64,000 bases of DNA from Sphingomonas sp. LT1P40 (GTDB lineage Bacteria; Pseudomonadota; Alphaproteobacteria; Sphingomonadales; Sphingomonadaceae). Below the pieces are notes generated by a model. The model saw only the letters and a list, made by a program, of their open reading frames with translations. It made no database searches and was not told the origin of the DNA. The stretch is taken from assembly GCF_036663835.1 (NCBI RefSeq), contig NZ_JAXOJT010000001.1, positions 1,178,001-1,242,000 of the forward strand. Direction: 5' to 3'. How positions within the stretch are numbered: position 1 is the stretch's first letter; each line of letters begins with the position of its first letter. Both the position numbers and the translations under genes were made by a program. Shown here in pieces: positions 54,844-64,000 of the stretch.

Positions 54844-55051
54844 CATTCCAATGACTTAGGGCGGCAATTCAACTCATCCTATAGCGCTTTCATGGCTGCT
54901 CTTGGGCCGACTGCCGACTGACAGTATCAAAACGATTTCAGCGGTTAGCTGCCCGTAGTTCATATAAGCTGCTACGGTCTTCATGCCAAAATGATCGCTT
55001 GCGCCTATCTGCGGCGACATCTCAACCGCCGTGCCGGGCTGCAAGGACGAA
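54844..55051. other. Gene-free stretch after tRNA-Lys
   Basis: About 200 bases with a slightly lower GC share than the neighbours and no coherent frame, hairpin terminator or known repeat. A remnant of integration at the tRNA 3' end is possible, but I saw no direct repeat of the tRNA end downstream. Confidence 0.35.
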
Positions 55052-55459
55052 TCACGTCGCGATCTCGATCACCGCATCCACCTCGACGGCATAGCCCATC
55101 GGCAGTCGGAAGACGCCGACCGCCGACCGGGCATGGCGTCCACGATCGCCGAACGCCTCGACGATCAGGTTGGACGCGCCGTTAATGATGGTTGGTATCG
55201 CCTCGAAATCCGGGCCAGCCTGCACGAACCCGCCCAGCTTCAGCACGCGGGTTACACGGTCGAGATCGCCGTCACAGGCGGTCTGAGCCTGGGCGATGAG
55301 GTTGATCGCACAAAGCCGCGCAGCGTACACCGCGCGGTCGAGATCGACATCGACGCCGACCGTCCCGCGCACTTCGTCGGCCACGCCCCTGGAGAGCTGA
55401 CCCGACAGGTGGACGATCCGCCCGGACACGGTGAACGGCACATAGTTGACGATCGGCAA
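55052..55459 (-). CDS. RidA-family protein, probably N-terminally truncated
   Basis: A 135-residue Rid-superfamily protein of the longer type. NYVPFTVSGRIVHLSGQLS, then CAINLIAQAQTACDGDLDRV, KLGGFVQAGPDFEAIPTIIN, GASNLIVEAFGDRGRHARSA and VGVFRLPMGYAVEVDAV match the family to its end. Members of this subgroup normally start about 15-20 residues earlier. Here an in-frame TAG lies four codons before the only usable start, a TTG at 55459. Loss of the 5' end by rearrangement is likely, which would place a break near 55460. It may be a pseudogene. Confidence 0.7.
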   Translation of the reverse strand: MPIVNYVPFTVSGRIVHLSGQLSRGVADEVRGTVGVDVDLDRAVYAARLCAINLIAQAQTACDGDLDRVTRVLKLGGFVQAGPDFEAIPTIINGASNLIVEAFGDRGRHARSAVGVFRLPMGYAVEVDAVIEIAT

Positions 55460-55642
55460 GACGACACGGCGCTACTTCACCGAACTCCGGCGACCGCGCT
55501 GAAGGCCGAGCCTGAAGAATAAGGGCGCGGTGCTGCGCTGCGTATTCCTTGTTTCGATGTGCTCAGGAGAGCCTCTCGTTACTCGCCGATGAAAGGTCGC
55601 CGTGATGACAAGTCCTGCACAGCGCGGTATGCGGCGGTAGAA

Positions 55643-55972
55643 ATGACCCGCCTTGTTACCTTGATGTTCCTGGCATTTGCGGTGCTGTCGCTCGGCACTG
55701 CGCCGGTCGTGCATGCCGCAGAACAGGTGATTTGCGTCGAGGGCACAGAGACGGCGCATATCGATGTCGATCAGAGCGGCGGGGATTCGCCGGAAACCGA
55801 CAAGACCGTTCAGCACCAGCATGGCGGCTGTCATGGCCATCATTGTGCCTCGCTGACCGCTGGTTCGGCGACCGCGAGCCTCGTGCGCGCCGCTGGATTG
55901 CGCATTACCGGCCCCGCCTCCGTGCTGGCCGCCAGCGCCCCCGATCCGGCGCTGAGACCGCCGCAAGCCTGA
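55643..55972 (+). CDS. His-rich periplasmic protein upstream of czcCBA
   Basis: A 109-residue exported protein. Signal peptide MTRLVTLMFLAFAVLSLGTA with cleavage near VVHAA, then a short acidic part and HQHGGCHGHHCASLTAG with five His and two Cys, suited to binding a soft or borderline metal. No domain family recognised. Start at 55643 gives a perfect signal peptide; a longer upstream frame (55559) does not. It precedes the CzcC-like gene by 60 bases and probably belongs to the efflux operon as a metal chaperone or sensor. Confidence 0.75.
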   Translation: MTRLVTLMFLAFAVLSLGTAPVVHAAEQVICVEGTETAHIDVDQSGGDSPETDKTVQHQHGGCHGHHCASLTAGSATASLVRAAGLRITGPASVLAASAPDPALRPPQA

Positions 55973-56032
55973 CGACCGTTTCGCCGCCGGCTTGAAGCCG
56001 GGCGGCCTCTTCGGTTGTCAGGAGCTATCATC

Positions 56033-57316
56033 ATGAAATCTGTTTATGCGGCGCTGCTTGCCGCAGCGTCGTGCGCAGCGAATGTGCAGGCGCAAAGCGC
56101 GCGCCCTGTCGCCTTGGGCGAAGCGGGCGATACGCTGACGCTCGACGCCGCATTGGCGCAGGCCGACGTGAATTCCCCTGCAAACGACGTCGCAACGCTC
56201 GGTGTCGAGGTGGCCGAAGCCGGACGTGCGGTCGCCGCGCTGCGACCGAACCCGACGGTGAGCGCGGATGTCGAGAATGTCGTCGGCACCGGTCCTTACA
56301 GAGGGATCGACGAAGCCGAGACGACGATCGTTTTCGCATTGCCGTTCGAGCTCGGCGGCAAACGCGGGGCGCGTGTCGCATTGGCCGATGCGCATACGGC
56401 ACGCGCACGCATAGATGCCGTCATTGCACGGGCCGACCTGAGGCTACAGGTGACCAAGGCCTATATCGAGACGGCCGTTGCCGAGCGCCGGCTGGCAGTG
56501 GCGCAGGATCAGTTCGGCGTCACCGTCGAGAATCTGCGGATTGCACGCGACAGGGTCACGGTGGGCGCCAACTCCCCCATCGACGAAGAACGCGCGTCGC
56601 TGCTTGCCGCAAATGCGGCGGCCGCGCTTGAAAATGCGCGATACGATGTCGCGGCAAGTCGGTTCGCGCTGACGCAGTTGATCGGCACCGACCTGCGCGG
56701 ATCGCTCGATCAGGCGTGGTTCGATGCGGTCGACACTGGTCGCGCGGGGCCGGTCGTCCCCGCAAATGCCGATGGCACCCTCGCGCTTAGCGCAGCCGGT
56801 GCAGACATCACCGCCGCCGAGGCGCAACTGCGTCTGGCGCGTAGTCAGCGCATCCCCGACCTGACGGTCAGTGCAGGCACGCGCCGCCTGCACGCCAGTG
56901 GCGACATGGCAATGGTGTTCGGCGTGTCCGTGCCCTTGCCCGTTTTCAACAATGGCCGTGCTGCGCTGGATCAGGCGGGGGCGTTGCGCAGGCAGAGCGA
57001 GGCAAGGCGCCGCCTGGCGCGATTTGAAGCAGAGCGGGCGATCATCGCTGCCCGCGCTGACCGTGACCGGGCGGCTGCCAGCGTGCGCGCGCATCGCCCC
57101 GCTTTGGCGGCGGCACAGGAGGCGGTGCGCATCGCGCGGATCGGCTATGGCGAGGGAAAGTTTGACCAACTCGTTCTGCTCGAAGCGGAGCAGGCCTTGC
57201 TCGACACGCGCACCGCCGGGATCGACGCGCGGGCGCAATATCACGACGCTCAGGCACGGCTGACCCGGCTTACCGCCGCGGTCCCGACCCCGCCGGTAAC
57301 AGGAAACGCCCCATGA
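56033..57316 (+). CDS. Outer-membrane efflux protein, CzcC type (TolC family)
   Basis: A 427-residue TolC-family channel with signal peptide MKSVYAALLAAASCAANVQA. Two repeats of the OEP helix-strand unit are present, for example LTLDAALAQADVNSPAND, PNPTVSADVENVVGTGPYRG, TIVFALPFELGGKRGARVAL and RIPDLTVSAGTRRLHASGDM, VFGVSVPLPVFNNGRAALDQ. This fits the outer-membrane part of a heavy-metal RND pump. AGGAG lies eight bases before the ATG at 56033. It overlaps the next gene by an ATGA. Confidence 0.92.
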   Translation: MKSVYAALLAAASCAANVQAQSARPVALGEAGDTLTLDAALAQADVNSPANDVATLGVEVAEAGRAVAALRPNPTVSADVENVVGTGPYRGIDEAETTIVFALPFELGGKRGARVALADAHTARARIDAVIARADLRLQVTKAYIETAVAERRLAVAQDQFGVTVENLRIARDRVTVGANSPIDEERASLLAANAAAALENARYDVAASRFALTQLIGTDLRGSLDQAWFDAVDTGRAGPVVPANADGTLALSAAGADITAAEAQLRLARSQRIPDLTVSAGTRRLHASGDMAMVFGVSVPLPVFNNGRAALDQAGALRRQSEARRRLARFEAERAIIAARADRDRAAASVRAHRPALAAAQEAVRIARIGYGEGKFDQLVLLEAEQALLDTRTAGIDARAQYHDAQARLTRLTAAVPTPPVTGNAP

Positions 57317-58494
57317 AGAAGCCCATGTCCGGAGCCACGGCCACATTTGCTTTGGCGATGTTGCTTGCCGGCTGCTCAGGCGGTGAACCAGCCGCCGACG
57401 ATATCGCGCCGGCCGAAACGGAGACCGAAGCCCATGGCGACGATCATGGTGAGAACGAAGCGGCCCATGACGAAGAAGAAGGCGCAATCACGCTGACGTC
57501 GCAACAGATCAAAGCAGCGGGAATCGAGGTCGTGCGGACATCATCCAACAGTGGTGGCGCACTGACGCTGCCCGCGACGATCGATGGCGACCCGCAGGAA
57601 ACGCAAGTCGTCTCCGCGTCGATCGGGGGCCGCGTCGTCGCGCTCAACCGCAATCTCGGCGAACCGGTCGTGCGCGGGCAAATTGTCGCTGTGATCGAAA
57701 GCCGGGAGGCCGCTTCGCTGCGCGCCGAGGTCGAAGCATCGCGTGCGCGCGCCGCTCTCGCCCAGTCGAACTTGCGACGTGAGGAACGGCTGTTCAAACT
57801 GCGGGTCTCGCCCGAGCGCGATCTCATCGCCGCACGCACCGGAGCGACCGAGGCCGCCATCGCGCTGAGACTGGCGCAGCAACAGCTTTCGGCGGCAGGT
57901 GTCGGCGGCGGCGCGCTGAACCGGATCGGCATCGCCGCGCCGATCGCCGGTCGCATTACCGCACGGTCGGTGGTGCTGGGCCAGACGGTCGCGGCCGATG
58001 CCGAGCTGTTTCGCGTGTCCAACCTTTCGCGCGTTGCAGTGAGCATCTCGCTGTCACCCGCCGATGCCGCTCGCATTTCGGCAGGAACGCCGGTGGAAAT
58101 CAGCGCGGCCGGTCGGCGTTCGTCGGGTCACGTCAGCTTCGTCTCCCCCGTTCTCGATGAAACCACGCGCCTCGTCACGGCAATCGCACTGATCGACAAT
58201 CGCGCGGGCCAGTGGCGGGTTGGCGAGCCGGTTACCGCGATACTCGGCTTGCCGGGCGAAGGGGGCGGTGCGGTGAGCGTGCCCGCCGCTGCGATCCAGA
58301 CGGTCGAGAACCGCAATGTCGTGTTCGTGCGCACTGCCGGTGGCTTTCGTGCGCAACCCGTGACGCTCGGCGCGCGCGGCGCGGGCAATGTGACCGTCAC
58401 TTCCGGCCTTACGGGGCGTGAGGAAGTGGCGGGAAATGGCAGCTTCACCCTCAAAGCTGAGCTCGGCAAAGGCGAAGCGGAACACGGACACTAA
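57313..58494 (+). CDS. Periplasmic adaptor protein, CzcB type (membrane fusion protein)
   Basis: A 393-residue lipoprotein adaptor: LAMLLAGCSGGEPAADD is a lipobox. An His/Asp/Glu-rich N-terminus (EAHGDDHGENEAAHDEEEG) and the C-terminal GEAEHGH likely bind metal. A barrel-sandwich (GGRVVALNRNLGEPVVRGQI), an alpha-hairpin (RARAALAQSNLRREERLFKL) and a beta-barrel domain follow. It joins the inner-membrane pump and the CzcC-like channel. Coupled to both neighbours. Confidence 0.92.
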   Translation: MKKPMSGATATFALAMLLAGCSGGEPAADDIAPAETETEAHGDDHGENEAAHDEEEGAITLTSQQIKAAGIEVVRTSSNSGGALTLPATIDGDPQETQVVSASIGGRVVALNRNLGEPVVRGQIVAVIESREAASLRAEVEASRARAALAQSNLRREERLFKLRVSPERDLIAARTGATEAAIALRLAQQQLSAAGVGGGALNRIGIAAPIAGRITARSVVLGQTVAADAELFRVSNLSRVAVSISLSPADAARISAGTPVEISAAGRRSSGHVSFVSPVLDETTRLVTAIALIDNRAGQWRVGEPVTAILGLPGEGGGAVSVPAAAIQTVENRNVVFVRTAGGFRAQPVTLGARGAGNVTVTSGLTGREEVAGNGSFTLKAELGKGEAEHGH

Positions 58495-58498
58495 ACCG

Positions 58499-61400
58499 AT
58501 GATCGAACGCATTGTTACTTTTGCGGTCGAGCGGCGCTGGTTCGTGCTGCTGCTGACCCTTATCGCTGCGGTTATCGGCGCGGTCTCACTGTCGAGGCTG
58601 CCGATCGACGCCGTTCCCGACATCACCAACAATCAGGTGCAGATCAACATTCGCGCGCCCGCGCTGGCACCCGAGCTGGTCGAGAAGCAAGTCGCCTTCC
58701 CGATCGAAACCGCGCTGACCGGTATCCCCGGCCTTGAATACACCCGATCGTTGAGCCGCAACGGCTTTGCGCAGGTCACCGCCGTCTTCACCGATGGCAC
58801 GGACATATATTTTGCGCGTCAGCAAGTGGCGGAACGCCTGCGCACGGCGGAGGCGAGCCTGCCGGTCGACGCGGTGCCGGAGATGGGACCGATCGCCACC
58901 GGCCTGGGCGAAGTCTATATGTGGACCGTCCACATGGCGCACCGGAAGGAGGATCGGCACAGGCCGGGCGATCCCGGTCTTCAGCCGGACGGCAGCTACA
59001 TCACGCCCGAAGGCGACCGGCTGGTCAGCGAGGCCGACCAGGCGACCTATCTGCGCACCGCGCAGGACTGGATCATCGCGCCCCTGCTCAAATCGGTTCC
59101 GGGCCTTGCGGGCGTGGACGCGATCGGCGGCTATGTGAAACAATATCAGGTGGTGCCTGACGTTCAGCGTCTCGCGGCGCTCAAGCTCAGCCTGGGCGAC
59201 CTCGCCACGGCGCTGGAGCAGAATAACAGCGCAGTCGGTGCGGGCGTCGTCGATCGCAACGGCGAGGGGCTGGCGGTGCGGTCGGACGCGCGCATCGCCA
59301 GCGCCGATCAGCTCGCCCGCACCGTCATCGCCACGCGCGAGGGGGTGCCGATCCCGCTCGATCAGGTCGCGTCGATAAAATTGGGCCAGGCCATCCGCAT
59401 GGGTTCGGGGTCTGAAAACGGCAGGGAGGTTGTCGTCGGCACGGCGGTCATGCGGATCGGCGAGAACAGCCGCAACGTCGCCTCCGCCGTCGCGGCGCGG
59501 CTTAAGGAGGTCAATGCCTCTTTGCCCACCGATATCATCATCCAGCCGGTGCTCGACCGCACCGGTCTAGTCAATTCGACGATCCGGACGGTCGGCAAGA
59601 ACCTCACGGAAGGCGCATTGCTGGTCGTGGTCGTGTTGTTCCTGCTGCTCGGCAATTTCCGCGCGGCGCTGATCGCCGCTCTGGTGATACCGGTCACGAT
59701 GCTGATGACCAGTTTCGGCATGTTGCAGGGCGGAGTTTCGGCGAATTTGATGAGCCTGGGGGCGCTGGACTTTGGGCTGATCGTCGACGGCGCGGTGATT
59801 ATCGTCGAGAATGCGCTGCGGCGGATCGCCGAGCGACAACATCAAATCGGCCGGACCCTGGACAAGGGCGAACGGCTGCAAATTGTGGCAAGTGCGACGC
59901 GCGAGATGATCCGCCCGAGCGTCTATGGCCAGACGATCATCATCCTGGTGTATTTCCCGCTGCTCACTCTGGCGGGGGTGGAGGGCAAGACGTTCACGCC
60001 GATGGCGCTCACCGTCATCCTCGCGCTCGTCTTCGCCTTCATCCTCTCGCTCACCTTCGTACCGGCGATGCTGGCGATCTGGCTGTCGAGGCCGGTGGCG
60101 GAAAAGGAAGGGCGGATCATGGCATGGCTGAAGCGGCGATACGAACCGGGGCTGACGGGCGCCATGCGTCGCCCGCGCACGACCATCGCCGCCGCGGTCG
60201 GCGCGTTCCTGATCGCGATCGGCATATTCGCCATGCTGGGGCAGGAGTTTCTGCCGCAGCTGGATGAAGGCGACGCGACGGCGCAGGTGCTGCGCGTGCC
60301 GGGGACATCGGTCGAGCAGAGCCAGGCGATGCAGTTTCGTGTCGAGCGCGCCATCTCCGCCATTCCGGAAGTGAAGTTCGTCTTCTCCAAAACCGGCACT
60401 GCGGAGCTCGCATCCGATCCGATGCCGCCCAACATTTCAGACACGTTCATCATCATAAAGGACCGCAAGGACTGGGCCGATCCGAAACTGCCCAAGGCCG
60501 AGCTGGTCGGCAAAATCGAGAACGCCCTGAAAGGGTTACCGGGTAACGCATTCGAGATCAGCCAGCCGATCCAGATGCGGTTCAACGAGCTGATCGCGGG
60601 CGTGCGCGGCGACATCGCAGTCAAGGTGTTCGGCGACGACACCGACACGATGAATGCCACCGCAAACCGGATCGCGGGCATCCTGCGCGAGGTCGAGGGC
60701 GCGACCGATGTGCGGGTCGAGCAGACCGAGGGTCTGCCGATGCTCGATATCAGACCCAACCGCGATGCGATGGCCCGGATCGGAATCACCGCGCGCGTGA
60801 TGCAGGATACGCTTGCTGCGGCCATCGGCGGGCGCGATGCGGGGATGATCTTCGAGGGCGACCGGCGCTTTGCGGTGACCATCCGTCTGACCGATGCAGC
60901 GCGTGCCGATCTCCAGACGCTGGGCCAGATCCCTGTGCCGACCCCGGACGGCGCATTCGTACCGCTGGAAACGATCGCCGACATCGCCGTGACCACCGGC
61001 CCCAACCAGATCAGCCGCGAGAATGGCAAACGCCGGATCGTCGTGCAGGCAAATGTCCGCAACCGCGACGTGGCGAGTGTCGTGGCGGACGCACAGACAG
61101 CCGTCGCCGTGCAGCTGCGCCTGCCCGCTGGCGAATATCTGGAATGGGGTGGGCAATTCGAGAATCTCCAGTCCGCCACCCGGCGATTGATGCTGGTGGT
61201 GCCGGTGTGCTTCGCGCTGATTATCCTGTTGCTCTATGGCGCATTGGGGAGCGTGCGCGATGCCGCGATCGTGTTTACCGGCGTGCCGCTGGCCCTGGTC
61301 GGCGGGGTGCTCGCGCTGTTTCTGCGCGGCATGCCGTTCTCGATCTCCGCTGCCGTCGGGTTCATCGCGCTGTCGGGTATCGCGGTGCTCAACGGGCTGG

Positions 61401-61732
61401 TCATGGTCACCTCGATCCAGGATCTAATGGCACGCGGCGTCGGCCGGGCCGAAGCGGCATGGCAAGGCGCGCTTGCGCGGTTGCGACCGGTGGTGATGAC
61501 CGCGCTGGTGGCCTCGCTCGGGTTCGTGCCGATGGCAATTGCCACCGGGGCAGGTGCCGAGGTGCAAAAACCGCTGGCCACCGTCGTGATCGGCGGTCTC
61601 GTCTCGGCCACGCTGCTGACGCTGTTCGTGCTTCCCACGCTTTATGCCCGCCATGGTCGGCGGGACACTGGCGTGGCCGAGACAAAGCGGATCGAAACGA
61701 CCGAATTGAGCTGGGTGCCAGTGCCGCCATAG
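58499..61732 (+). CDS. Heavy-metal RND efflux pump, CzcA type
   Basis: A 1077-residue inner-membrane proton/metal antiporter with 12 transmembrane helices in two repeats. It opens MIERIVTFAVERRWFVLLLT and has PDITNNQVQINIRAPALAPE. The TM4 signature DFGLIVDGAVIIVEN matches the HME1-type pattern DFGxxxDGAVxxxEN of pumps for divalent ions such as cobalt, zinc and cadmium, not the CusA-type copper/silver pattern. The exact metal is not certain. Starts four bases after the adaptor gene. Confidence 0.94.
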   Translation: MIERIVTFAVERRWFVLLLTLIAAVIGAVSLSRLPIDAVPDITNNQVQINIRAPALAPELVEKQVAFPIETALTGIPGLEYTRSLSRNGFAQVTAVFTDGTDIYFARQQVAERLRTAEASLPVDAVPEMGPIATGLGEVYMWTVHMAHRKEDRHRPGDPGLQPDGSYITPEGDRLVSEADQATYLRTAQDWIIAPLLKSVPGLAGVDAIGGYVKQYQVVPDVQRLAALKLSLGDLATALEQNNSAVGAGVVDRNGEGLAVRSDARIASADQLARTVIATREGVPIPLDQVASIKLGQAIRMGSGSENGREVVVGTAVMRIGENSRNVASAVAARLKEVNASLPTDIIIQPVLDRTGLVNSTIRTVGKNLTEGALLVVVVLFLLLGNFRAALIAALVIPVTMLMTSFGMLQGGVSANLMSLGALDFGLIVDGAVIIVENALRRIAERQHQIGRTLDKGERLQIVASATREMIRPSVYGQTIIILVYFPLLTLAGVEGKTFTPMALTVILALVFAFILSLTFVPAMLAIWLSRPVAEKEGRIMAWLKRRYEPGLTGAMRRPRTTIAAAVGAFLIAIGIFAMLGQEFLPQLDEGDATAQVLRVPGTSVEQSQAMQFRVERAISAIPEVKFVFSKTGTAELASDPMPPNISDTFIIIKDRKDWADPKLPKAELVGKIENALKGLPGNAFEISQPIQMRFNELIAGVRGDIAVKVFGDDTDTMNATANRIAGILREVEGATDVRVEQTEGLPMLDIRPNRDAMARIGITARVMQDTLAAAIGGRDAGMIFEGDRRFAVTIRLTDAARADLQTLGQIPVPTPDGAFVPLETIADIAVTTGPNQISRENGKRRIVVQANVRNRDVASVVADAQTAVAVQLRLPAGEYLEWGGQFENLQSATRRLMLVVPVCFALIILLLYGALGSVRDAAIVFTGVPLALVGGVLALFLRGMPFSISAAVGFIALSGIAVLNGLVMVTSIQDLMARGVGRAEAAWQGALARLRPVVMTALVASLGFVPMAIATGAGAEVQKPLATVVIGGLVSATLLTLFVLPTLYARHGRRDTGVAETKRIETTELSWVPVPP

Positions 61733-62057
61733 CTCCGCGCGACATGTCCCAGATACTCCTTGGATATTGAGTTTCAGGGTCGCCATAAATCACCCCAGCC
61801 TTTGAGGCGTCGCCCACCCTCGTGTGAAGGGACTGCTGACGAGGCACATGACCGACGTCATCGGTCGGCATGCAATACGTCCGCATCCAAAGTCACGCGA
61901 TACAGGTTGCCTGAAACATCGATCCCGAACCGCTTTGGGTGCTTTTGCTTTCACGACCGCATCGGAATTCATGCTAGTCTTGTCGCGCTACGCGAGCGCG
62001 CCAGGTATCCGCCGATTCGCACAGCAGATATGCGTGCCACTTCTTCGGGGGATAGAA
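61733..62057. other. Gene-free region between czcA and the subtilase gene
   Basis: About 325 bases with no convincing gene. A 60-codon minus-strand frame (61790-61972) exists but has no ribosome site or recognisable composition. The stretch is less GC-rich than its flanks. The promoter of the subtilase gene should lie in its last 100 bases; I could not define it. Confidence 0.4.
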
Positions 62058-64000
62058 TGGCTGGACCGCTGGATCGCCTGACCAAGCTCGACAGCCGCCT
62101 GCGGTGCGTCGCCAATGGTGCCACCGAGGTCAACGCCATCCGTGCCGAACAGAATGGCGCTGTCCGGCTCACGCCTCGCTCGCATCAGGCGATGGCGTCA
62201 TCGCTCGCCATTCCGACCGACGGCGAAAGCCTCAAATCGCGTGGCCAACCCCTTCGCGCCGTCAAACGCGGCAAAAGCCAAGCCAGCCTGCCCACCGACG
62301 TCGAGGTCAGTGTGTTCGTGCTATTCAACCAGATCGACGCCCCGACCCCGGCGATCGTCTCGCGACGAAACGGCCGTGTCGGCGTAGCGATTGCTACGCT
62401 CGCCGAACTCGAGAAGCTGAACGACAACCCCGCGATCCAGTCGATCGAGCTTGGCGAGACGCTCAAGCTGCCAACGCCGTCGGTTGCCGATGCCATTCCG
62501 CTGGCACCCGCCGCCAACCGTCATGCCCATCTCAACAAGGGCATGCTCAACATCGCGGGAGGCGCAAGCGTCTCGCTCGACACTGTCGGTGAAAATGTGC
62601 TGATCGGCATCATCGATGTCGGTGGCATTGATTTCGCACACCCTGATTTTCTCGACGACGCCGGCGCATCGCGCGTCATCGCGATCTGGGACCAGGGTGG
62701 CGACGCCTTTGCGCCGCCGGACCTGACCGTCAGCGAAGGCAAGGCCGGCAAGCTGACCGGTTATGGATCGGAGATCCGCGACACCGACATCGCGTTCGCC
62801 ATAGCCCAGGCCAAGACGTCAAAATTGTCGCCGCATGACCTCGCACCGCAATCGGTCCGCGAACGCGGATCGCACGCGACGCATGTTGCCAGCATCGCTG
62901 CCGGGCGTTCGGGGCTGTGCAAGCGCGCGAAGATTGCCGGTGTGATGATCGCGCTGAGCGAGCGGGATTACGATCGCGGCCGCAGTTTCTACGACACGAC
63001 GCGCATCGTCGATGGCCTCGCCTATCTGTTCGACCTCGCGCGCCGCGAGAAGTGCGACGCGGTGTCGATCAATATCAGCCTTGGAACCAATGGCGGCGCG
63101 CATGACGGGTCCGAGTTCGTCTCGCGCTGGATCGACACCTCGATGTTCGAGCCGGGTCGCGCGATCTGCGTCGCTGCCGGCAATAGCGGTCAGGACCAGC
63201 CGCAGTTCGATGGCGATCTCGGCTTCTGGTCGGGACGCGTCCATGCCAGCGGCACGATCCCGGCGGCGAGCCTTCGCCGCGATCTCGAATGGACCGTGGT
63301 CGGCAACGGTCTTGAGGACATATCGGAGAACCAGATCAACATCTGGTATGGCGCGGAGGACGAGTTCCTGGTCGAACTGTTCGCACCTAATGGCGAGCGC
63401 ATTGGCGCGGTCGCGCCCGGCGAGCAGATCGAGAACCAGATGCTCGCCGATCGAACGATGGTGTCGATATATAACCGGCTGAGCGATCCGAAGAACGGCG
63501 ACAATTGCATTTCGGTATTCCTGAGCCCGTTCATGGGCCGGCCGGTGATCGGCATCACGGCCGGGTCGTGGAAAGTCCGCCTGACCGGCAAGGTCATCCG
63601 CAGCGGCGCGTTCAATGCCTGGATCGAGCGCGATGATCCCGGACAAGGCGCTGCCGGTGGGCAATGGAGCCTGCCCTCCTTCTTCGGCAACACCACCTAT
63701 ATCGACAATTCGACCTTGAGTTCGCTCGCTTGCGGCCCTCGGGTTACTGGCGTCACCAACTATGATCAGGCGCGCGAGGCGCTTGCCGCCTCGTCGAGCC
63801 AGGGACCGACTCGCGATGGTCGCCCCAAGCCGGAGATCGCGGCACCCGGCACCGATATTGTCGCCGCCAGCGGGTTCGATCCCACCGCGCTGTGGGTGGC
63901 GATGAGCGGGACCAGCATGGCCAGTCCTTATGTCGCCGGCGTGTCCGCGCTGATGCTCTCACTCAACCACAAGCTCACCGCAGCACAGATCAGCGGCATC
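62058..64000 (+). CDS. S8 (subtilisin-like) serine protease, partial at window end
   Basis: At least 647 codons, cut by the window edge. There is no signal peptide (MAGPLDRLTKLDSRLRCVAN), so it appears intracellular. A helical N-terminal region of about 175 residues precedes the S8 domain. The triad is complete: Asp in LIGIIDVGGIDFAHPDF, His in RGSHATHVASIAAGRSG, and Ser in MSGTSMASPYVAGVSALM; AAGNSGQ contains the oxyanion-hole Asn. The Asp and His motifs deviate slightly (a GG insertion, HATH for HGTH). A large insert separates His and Ser, as in clostridial Csp-type subtilases. GGGGGATAGA precedes the ATG. Confidence 0.88.

Noticed and set aside
54844..55051. Direct repeat of the tRNA-Lys 3' end (att site)
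   Set aside because: I scanned the following sequence for a copy of the GTTCGA-to-CCA segment and saw none in the window.
61790..61972. 60-codon minus-strand frame after czcA
   Set aside because: No ribosome site, no recognisable composition or partner; kept only as part of the gene-free region.

Overview
The window is GC-rich, densely packed, typically proteobacterial DNA. Gene content and order point to an alphaproteobacterium of the Sphingomonadales (Sphingomonas-like). The pointers are a complete zwf-pgl-edd-glk-eda Entner-Doudoroff operon, ETF-QO next to a TPR protein and ispE, lolCE-lolD beside dnaE, an rplI with an acidic tail, an RcnB-like periplasmic protein, and a ROSE-type leader in front of an hsp20 gene. 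No single gene proves the genus, so this assignment is an inference.

Layout. 1-3853 (minus): ispE (cut by the window edge), a TPR protein and ETF-QO. 3989-6979 (plus): an uracil-DNA-glycosylase-like protein, a soluble-type lytic transglycosylase and moaB, all overlapping. 6984-8700 (minus): a MarR regulator, an MFS transporter and a 37-residue membrane peptide, with an operator-like palindrome in front. 8794-13232: a PA0069-type radical SAM protein, a two-domain AAA+ ATPase, a membrane-anchored LuxR regulator and a DUF4199 protein. 13168-16432 (minus): pyrimidine catabolism genes rutB, rutC, rutD and rutA, with a 71-codon ORF of opposite orientation between rutC and rutD. 16541-22893: a CHASE3-like/GGDEF diguanylate cyclase, an acyl-CoA ligase and dnaE. 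23088-26093 (minus): lolC/E, lolD, a signal-peptidase-like protein without the catalytic lysine, and glutathione peroxidase. 26094-26652 holds no gene but has a plus-strand intrinsic terminator (likely an sRNA) and a compound-hairpin repeat. A TonB-dependent receptor and a thermoregulated hsp20 follow.

29977-39528: pyrG-secG (minus), then a MarR regulator, an SH3 protein and argC, then the Entner-Doudoroff operon (plus). 39588-44133 (minus): fatty-acid synthesis genes fabD-fabG-acpP-fabF followed by mltG. 44330-48896: RcnB-like protein, rpsF-rpsR-rplI, a CAP-domain protein and mutL. 49043-54664 (plus): the cell-elongation operon mreB-mreC-mreD-mrdA-rodA, followed by tRNA-Lys(CTT). From the tRNA to the end the character is more accessory: a RidA homologue with a missing N-terminus, a His-rich periplasmic protein, a CzcCBA-type heavy-metal efflux operon, and the start of an intracellular subtilisin-like protease.

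Most of the window is core metabolism and envelope biogenesis in tightly coupled operons (many ATGA and GTGA overlaps). The parts most worth a second look are the lysine-less signal peptidase homologue in the lol operon, the orphan terminator/sRNA at about 26.2-26.4 kb, the degenerate uracil-DNA glycosylase homologue, the split rut cluster, the SH3-only remnant before argC, and the accessory region after tRNA-Lys. I did not find CRISPR arrays, rRNA genes, complete insertion sequences or prophage genes.
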